Assembly: GCA_900708905.1 (NCBI GenBank) | Contig: CAADRB010000015.1 | Span: 887,487 to 951,486, forward strand | DNA: 64,000 nucleotides | DNA from: Hymenolepis diminuta | Taxonomy: Eukaryota; Platyhelminthes; Cestoda; Cyclophyllidea; Hymenolepididae | Reading direction: 5' to 3' | In this document: positions 26,001-35,000 of the stretch, piece after piece | Layout of the letters: each line of letters opens with the position of its first letter | How positions within the stretch are numbered: the stretch's first letter is position 1 | Translations under genes and position numbers: made by a program | The notes under the pieces: generated by a model | The model's database searches: none | Seen by the model: only the letters and a program-made list of their open reading frames with translations | Told to the model about the DNA's origin: nothing

Positions 26001-29000
26001 CCTCTGCTAGACTGTATTAATGGGAAATCTTGTTAAAAAGCTCTTGAGTAATGATCCAGCAGGGCAACGAGATCGATGGTCATTGTTGCACATCCAGTGA
26101 TATTGGCGGCTAACCACACTGGTTAACAAGAGGGATAGTCGAATGCGATATTTGCTACAATGGGGCACCAAGATAACCTCCCTCAATTCAGACCAAGTAT
26201 TTTTAACGCTTCATTTAATGTTCTTTTGCTCCCGAACCCATTTAAGTAGTCATTTCTAAGCACTTATCTCTGGAAGAGAGAAGATCGAATTCCATTGCTC
26301 CCGTTATTAACCAGAATTAACTAGTGTGATGTTATGGGCATCGGACTCGCAACCTCTGATTTCGTAGCCGGGAACATAAACCAATTTGCATTTTTCATTA
26401 CCATTTGTGGCAAACAAGCCTCTAGCTAATAGGGGAAATTTGATATATTTAGGGTAATTCCCTTTTAAAAGGAAACGCCCTTAAAACCCCCAAACCTTCA
26501 TGATTGCAATTAATCTCACTCCGCCTTTAAGCCCGTTTGTTTCAAAAGCGGGAAAACATGTCAAAATAGAGAGGAAAAGAACAGAAGTATACGGAAGAAC
26601 GATACCCACAATAAGTATGTGGCTTTAAAGAAGGGGGAGGAAGAGAATGAAAGGGGAAAATTGTTCACACACTACCACACAGCTCGTGGGTGTGAGAATA
26701 GGGAGAAAGTTCTGCGTGCATGGTCTGTGGTGTTTCCCAGCGACTTTTCGACATACTTCATAAGAAAATATAAAATATGGATTTTCAGATCTCTCATTTT
26801 CTACAATGAGAGTCTGAGTGATAATTAAAGCTACTCACTGATGTGCTAAGAAAGTGCATGAGACAGAGAAAAAAATAAGAGGATGAGGGAAGACAGACAA
26901 TAGTAGAGCAATTAAGTATGATTGATATTGGTAAAATAGCTCAGTGTTTCAATTGTATGTGCCTGAGGTTCGAGAACAGAAGTGGAACTCGACAACAAAG
27001 GTACTGGCGACGGTAATTAGGACTGCCTGTCCCATGTTCGTGTCGCGTTAATGGGCCTCATGGTCTTGGTCATCAAATGAAGATAAAAGGAACTTAAAGC
27101 ACAAAAACACATTATACATAAAGGAATTCCCTTTAAAAGACCTAGAAGTCCCAAGTACAGCTGCTTAGATAGACTATCAAGATACGTATTCGATAAAACT
27201 CAACACAAAACTTTGAAGTCAAATTGAATATCAATTTCAGAAAATAAACGGCCATTTGATACTAGTCAGTCAATAGTTGTGAAAAAGAGTGGGAATAATG
27301 ACAATCCATTTTCTTCTAATCTTTTTATGATAAGAGAGCCTTACGTTATGGATAAGCGATTCAAGAATAAAATAATTTCACCATAATTATCATAATACAA
27401 GAGTTTACTTACAAATCAGCAGTACTGCCTGTCATTGTAGATGTAAGTGAAGTATTACACGGCCCATAACTGGTCGACGCAATTGGATATTGAACGGAAG
27501 GATGCGCGATGTGAGCACAGGATACCTGAAAGGTGTGAAGTTAAATGCTAAGAATGAAACTTGTCGCTACGATTACTAATCGATATGCTTAAAATGTCGG
27601 TCTGCCTTTTGTAAACTGTCTAGAATTGTTGACAGAGATTATGTCCCAGAAAATCCCCTTTTGTCAATAGGCTGTGAAAATTATGTGAAACGGACTCCCC
27701 AAAACACAGATTCTCTCTTCATGATGCCTAAACCTAATAGACGCATTCGGGTTTTATTTTACCTTTTCATTTAGGGTAAATAGGGACCGGGAATTAAGTG
27801 TGTTTGAGATGAGGGTTTGGCCATCCTAGAAGTGATGTTCGTGCGCCATAACATGCTTAAACTAATTTGTTCGCTATTTGTTTACTGATTGTGTTCCGAT
27901 CAATATGCAAGTCTACATGATCAGATATCAAAATTTTGACACTCATCAGTATACATCTAACATTAAGAGCATAAGCGAATGTACTGGTCGAAAATGGGCA
28001 AGAAAGAATTACTGTTTTGTCCATACGGATGATGTTGGAAGACACTTATTTCAGTTCGCTATATGTTCTAGAACAATCTCTAAATTTCATTCAGATAGAG
28101 CCGTTCAGTATAACAATTCTTGGGATATAGTTGTGTTGTGTGCTGAGATAGAAATCATGCGCATAAATTGTGCTTACATTGCAGAAGCTATGACGAAGGA
28201 CACATCCATCATGTTGTCGGCCAGTTTGAAGATGTCCAATACAGGAGCTGAATATCGGTTTGTCGTTAGGATGGCTCAGGAAACGAATTCGATGGCCACT
28301 GGGTGGACGGTAGGAGGAGGCGACACTAAGGAACAGAAACATCGTAAGACGAAGGGGGGAGGCAGTGTATCACTTGCAACATCTCGCGCCCGTTTAATTA
28401 TCCCGTTGGAATAAACTGGTAAAAATTAATGATCCTCTTCAGTCTGCCATCTCGCCCGCCCATGAAGAGACAGTGGTAGCAGACTGGACGGCTCTCAGAC
28501 AATAAAGGTGATAAATGGTGTCGGAAGAATGGAAGATGGGATAGTGCTGACTATTAATAAAGATATAATGTGGAATGGGCCAAATTACTCAGAATCACAT
28601 TAAAGATACGTCGACCCGACACTGAAAATGGCCATAATTTTATTTAATCATTCATGACTACCGCCAGTGAAAATGAATAAAATGCGATGAATAAAAGAAA
28701 GTTCTATCTTTGATCCCATCAAATAGAATAGATGGGTCTTCAAGATTTCACCAATCTCTAAACCTTTGCAAAATAAGCCCAATTGCAATTGGCTTTCAAA
28801 GTGATAGAAGATGTGCACCGGTGGCGCGGTGGCTAACATGCACGCTTGGGAAATCAGAGATCGCGCATTCGATGCCTATCGGTGCATATCTGGTGAGCGG
28901 AATAGTCAACCACACTGAATAAGTCTGGCTAGTAAAATGGAGGTGGTAGAATCCTAGCTTCCCATCAGAAAGGCTCCATGATGTTACCTTCGACCCAAAA

Positions 29001-32000
29001 TGAGCTTTGGAAAAAAGGTCCCTGATTTGGCTTGGGAAAGTCAAACTATATTGAAGAAAATTAGGATGTTTGGTCCTAAAAGAGCAATAAATGGACAACA
29101 AAAATATATCTACACGTTCTTTATTTTAGCTCTGTTAGAGAAAAATGAAAATAAATTAATTTCTCTAAAACAGCAAAATTTAGTCTGGGGGAAATTCATG
29201 AGAGAACAGTGAAACAGAATGGTGTCAATTGTGTGCGAATGTTTGCAGACAAGAAAAATAACGCATTTTTGCGCCATCGAAGAAATCACTGTTCCAAAAA
29301 TATAACAATGCTTTTAGGCCTTACAGAAGACAAGGGTTGCTAAACTGTCATCTATCAGAATGCCATTCCCAATCCTGGCATTAAAGTTTGAAGCTAATGT
29401 ATCTTAGTAGGAATTTTGAAGAGGATAATGTTCAAAGGAAAAGTCTGAAAATTATTAGGCATCAGGATATGACCGGCAATTTCGGGCGCAATCATTAACT
29501 CTTGCGAATAGGCAAAGAAAACTGTAAAACGGAATGATAAACGGCACCCAAGAGGCGGGACTCGCATTTTAGTCAGTGTCCACTCTTTAATCCCCACAGC
29601 TTTAAATTCTTGATGAATGACAAAAAAACTAGGATAAACGGTGTTTCAAAGGTGGTGTAAGACATTTTGAATACATTAAAAGTATTTAAAAATACAAATG
29701 ACTGATTGTACTAATATTGGGACAGGGATTAAACGGACATTTTGCCAACAGCGACGTGTAAAAACATGCAGCACTTTAAAGTACACTTATCCAATAGTTA
29801 GGATAGATGAATTGGGAGTCCAAAATCAGGAACATATGATAGTACCGGTTATTGATCTAAAAATTTAGTCAACTAAAAAATCACAATCAATTCACTCTCA
29901 ATTTATCGGGTCTGCTTTCACCTGACTTCAATTAATAAAAACAAATAGCCCAAAATATGGGAATTGTAATATGCTGGAAACTACGCACAATGTCCAAGAA
30001 GACAGTATTATACTGAGGCAATGACAACTGATCAGATAGATAAACCAGATGTACTTGGCGACAGGGAGTAGTCAATCGTACACAAGTCTCTGTGCCCAAA
30101 GGGAGTTATGTGATCCAGTACTGGTGGCTTGGATACCTCGGGAATGATGCTGCCATTAAATCTTTTAAGCATAGCCAACTCTGGGTGTACACTGTCTTCT
30201 GTTATCAGACAAATTTGATTTATTGAAATTCAAGATTGAGACAATACAATAGACGCAAGACTTCGACCACTAAATCACCTTCAAGGCTAAGCTAAAACTG
30301 GATGGAAAGCACTCTAATATCCCTAACAATGGAGGTCTTAAAGACAATTAGGCACCAATCGCAATTCAAGTTACGTATCTATTTTTGCCTTTGAGATTAA
30401 ATCTTTAAATTTCCCTTTCATCACTTCATTAGCTGCTTTATTGAAAGTTGTACACCTACCTTTGGTAAAACGTCCCATCAAATGAACTAAATATAATTAG
30501 TGAAATTATCGAAATTAACTGGAATTCAACAATTCGCCAAAATGCACAATTCAGATTCTACCACCATTCTTGTTGCTGTCGGATATCCCATCCCAGGAAG
30601 TACAGTATTAGGATCTAACAATCTGGTATCGCAGCCCAGAAATAGCAAAAATCAGACCAGACACTAACGAAATTCTTTTCAGCTATGACCTTCAGATAAT
30701 AGGACAAAATGAAAGAATAAATGAAAATTGCTCCAAAGCCCGTTTATGAGAGCACTTTTCAAAGCTCATTTTGAGTAGAAGGATAGCAAAATGGAGCCTT
30801 TCTAGTGGGATACTCGAATTCCGTCCCCCTCCCTTTGTTGCCAGCCCGACAAAGCGGTCCGCCATTTTGCTCACTGGATGTGCACCGATGGGTATCGAAC
30901 CTATGACCTCTGACTCCACAGACGTGCACGTTAATGCTGCGCCATCAGCACACAACTGAATGCTAAAATATTATTGATCACTCTCTGCGCTGTTTAAAAA
31001 AGATTTCCCATTTTAATATAAATTCATGAAGTTGTCATCAATTATTTTAGCCCATGAAAGGGAAGAATATAAATCAAACAGGTGTAACTTCAACCAAATA
31101 TCTGTCCAATTAAAACTCAAGGTGATGAGAAAACAAATCAGTAACGTTCCAAAAATAAGTGATTAATATCCAGTCAAACCAAAGCTCAGGTAAGCTCTCA
31201 ACTTTCTCATGGGTCCGTGAGATATTAAGAATCTGCGATCGAAAGGATACTGATGAAAGGACGTTAAACGCCGTGATATTTCACAGATGTTAGCGCGCGA
31301 CATTGGTGAGAAAGTGATGACGCTGCGTGTCTCCAAATTAGCGTAAAATTTAACGTGATTCAAGCCGTATAAAATAGTTTAAGGAACTGATGAAGGGAAA
31401 TCAATTATACGGCAGATTCAGACAAAATATTCGTATAGAATACACTAATAAAAAACAATTACGGGGATTAATGTATATTGAGGAGTTGATTGAAAAGTAA
31501 ATCCTAATAAAAGATATACAGCTGTTTAACTACGTTCAAGAACATGTCAGTTTATCAACATGATGTGAAATTCATAAATCAGTCGTTCTGGAGGAAAGTT
31601 AGTGATGCCCAGGTCGATGCAAAGACAATCAGGAACTTTCCAGCGGTTTAAGAAACTGCAGATAAATGTTTGGGTATAATTCAATTTTCAAATAAAACTT
31701 CGTGCTTCGGGTGGTATTCCCATGTTCACTTTTATAAAGGAACTGATTCATAGTTAAATTTGCTAATTTCTAATACTGGAATTACTTTTAATTCATCCCG
31801 CATGTTGAAAAAGTCAATTTTACAACAAATCTAACCATAAGTCTTAACAAACTGAGGGCGATTACAGTACGCTTTTATAAGTGAATTTATTTAAATATGC
31901 CCCAGATAAGTAGCAGAATCAGGTATAGTCGGTGATCTGAAGAGAACTCATCCCTTGGACGTGGGATTATTCGATTATTATTCTTCAATGCTGATGACTG

Positions 32001-35000
32001 AGAATGAAGTCTCATCAGTGTCACTTTATTGGGGAACCAGACAATCAATCAAAAGCTGCATATATGCACTGTGCAGTCTTAGTAATTAAGTCATCTCTTG
32101 AACTACAGATCGTCTAAGAAACTGACCATGGTATTACCTCAGTGGATGCTAGGCAATATCGCATTGCTGGCCAAGGGTAATTACTACCCACGCACCATTT
32201 GCAATTGATTTTTGACTTTTTTCATTCACCCCGTCCACTCTCAAATGACTTTTAATTCCCCCATGCGTCTAAATACTTTCCCACGAATAAAAATTCCACA
32301 TTTTTTTCGTTTCACCAGGAGTAATAACAAGAGAGATATTCATTTAGAAAAAAAGTGCACCACTTTTTTGTAGATTTTCAGGGACTATTGCAAGATCGTA
32401 TCACCATTCATATTATCTTAAAATAAACAAATATTACATTTCAAATTTCATATCAGATAGCGCAATCAAATACTGACAACTCTCACGCCTATCAGGAAAA
32501 GGCTCATCCAAATCCCATCTTAGATAGAGCCTAGTAAGAAACTCGAATTCCTTTATCTTTCGCCTCTGACTTCACAGACGAACGCGCTAACTATTGCACC
32601 ACCGCCGCACAATATCAACATAGCAGCGGCGGGACTCAAATTCATTCCCTTCCGGACAGGTGCCTTAAACCACTCGTTTAAGATCATTTAACAAACCGTT
32701 TTCCAACATTCATCTTGGATAGAGAGAAAACCTCATGGAGCCCCCTAGGTGAGAAACTCGAATTCTGATGCCCACTTTATTAGCTAGAGTTAAACAGTGC
32801 AATTCTCCATTCCGCTAACAAAACTCATGATTTCTAACTTCGCAGAGATGCATAATAAGCGCTGCACATTTGCTATTAAAGGACTAGCTAACCTCATCGT
32901 ATGCGAAAACTAACGGCAGTAGTAGCTAGGATAGGGACCACGTAAAACGAAGCGCGGGCGGCTTATAGAGAGGTCAGTTAGCTAGCTGCCAAGCCAAGCC
33001 AAGCCAATCCCAGTAGGCACGCACACGAGGTTAGGCTAGGCGAGTGAATGATTTTGCGCGCACTGGAGTCCAGGATGGGGGTCACATGACCCCAATCCGA
33101 TACGAGACCAGACAACACACAGCAGTGTGCAGCGCAGTGCATAGCTAGGCAGGTAAACCAGGCAAGCAAGCAAGTAACCGCTCTCTCTGCTTCTCCTGTC
33201 CTCTGCAAGCAGCTTCATTCGTTGACTGAGAATGAGGCCATGTGCGATCATGGCTCTATCCCTCGCGTACAGCGCGATTGAATGACACACACCCACTCCC
33301 AACCGATTATAATTGGAACACGGCCTGCAGCAGGCAGGCTGTAGCTAACCGGCCGGCCGGTGGTCGAGCTTGCCAAGTCCACCTACGCACGGCGCAACAA
33401 AAGCACGCTCTTTCGTCCTTTATTAATATCAATCTCTCCTCTTCTTGAAATGAGTATTTTGAGGGTAGATCCTTTCAACTGAGCATGCACGCCATTCAGT
33501 TTACTTGTCCTACAAGTATTATTGAATTGAGGAAGAGGTAAATCAGATTCGAAATGGTGACAAATGTAATGAGATCACGTCTTGGCTGGATCACATCTTA
33601 ATATATTTTAACCATTAAAATTATTTAGATAGACAAACGATTTGCACTTGAAGACAGGAGAAATCGATCATACACAGTTCACCGTACCTCAGATGAAGTT
33701 AATTCTGTGGCCAGACACTGAAAACACGGATACCACAACAAAGACAGCAATAGAACAGCGGTCAGCATATCCTAAGTCAGGGGTCACAAGTTCAATACGC
33801 ATCGGCATAAGACCGTTGAACGACAAAAACAATTATACAAGTTAAAAAGTGTCCGAGAGGAGCTTAGCAAAGGGGGCCCCAAGATGCTACTCCGTTATGC
33901 ACGATAAGCGTTAGAAAACACTTCCCTTCAACGAGCTTGAAACATAGTTCATGAGTTCGATGTCCATCGATTCATTTCAATTGGACGGAATGATCAAACG
34001 CATTTATTAAGCATGATTAATAGAAAGAATGGCAGATTTCGATACCCTAACCAGAGGCTCCGTGATGTTACTCATTAGCCCAAAAGGAGTGGTAGAAAAA
34101 TTTTTTCCTAAGACGGAAATTGTGGGAAGCGACGAACAGTATGCCGTCACTTGCAATAAGGCTTGCGAAGAAGTTGCCCAAAGAATCCTCCAAGAAAATC
34201 CCGTGTTCAAGCTGTGGTGATTATAAAACGGCATCTATCTCTTACGCTGAAAAGCAGGTAGCAGATGACAATAAGAACTGGAAAAACCGCACACTGTCAA
34301 GATATACAAAATAAGAAGTATTGAATGGACTAAACCCCTCATAATCGCTTTAGCAGCTTAAGATTTCTCACGTCATGCAATCTAGTTTCATTTCCATAAG
34401 TTGAAAGAAATATAGACATATGACATGCAGGCGAATGCTCTCAATCTTTCTTCAATACGTATCAATAAATTATAGGTAATTAAACCAATTTCATTACCTT
34501 GTGTTTGGCAATAAATAAGCATGATTTTAGACCATATCTGATCCAAGGTCGTTACACTCAATATTCAATCTGGTGAGATTTTGAAGTAACTGTAGTGATG
34601 AAGTAGTGATAGGATACAAAATATGATGGTGTGAGTCAGAAATAATTATATTAGAACTAAAACAATATTTTTGTACTTTATTATGAATCATCAATTGTTA
34701 CTTTGACATATAGAGACCTACCAACAGACATCAATTCAAGCATCTAAGGGATCATTTGATTAAACTGAGTTCTTGGTCATGTCTTGATATGCCTGTCCCG
34801 TCAATCAATCAGAACAACTAGCCAAGCAATTTTGGGATAGCAAAGCTAACAAGAATGCTAAAGATCCCTTCTTAAATAGAGCGTTTCAGAAGTTGATGAA
34901 ATGATATTACGTCCAAATTTTCGACTGAAAATTCCATTTTGCTACCCTGGTGATTAAAAGCGTAAAGTGATACCCGACCATTTAGAAATAAACATGAGAA

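Larger units (their letters stand above)
24902..27412. other. Adaptor intron
   Basis: Contains the inverted repeat family B copy (25690-25990), SINE scraps near 25350-25412 and 26075-26185, and a degenerate tRNA-like stretch at 26929-26985. No exon seen. Confidence 0.45.

Noticed and set aside
26929..26985. tRNA-like stretch with tagctcagtgtt and ggttcgagaac
   Set aside because: No acceptor or anticodon stems can be formed; best taken as a decayed SINE head, not a tRNA gene.
28096..28140. HSDRAVQY in the 178-codon frame, reminiscent of transposase/integrase HSDRGxQY
   Set aside because: No other catalytic residues or integrase-like context in the frame; a single short match is likely chance.
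31163..31363. Minus-strand 66-codon frame with several CpG
   Set aside because: No splice sites in a phase that joins the adaptor exons and no recognised motif.
32978..33302. Two overlapping minus-strand frames (76 and 88 codons) in the GC-rich patch
   Set aside because: Fewer stops are expected in GC-rich DNA; the Leu/Cys-rich translations look non-coding and splice sites do not fit.
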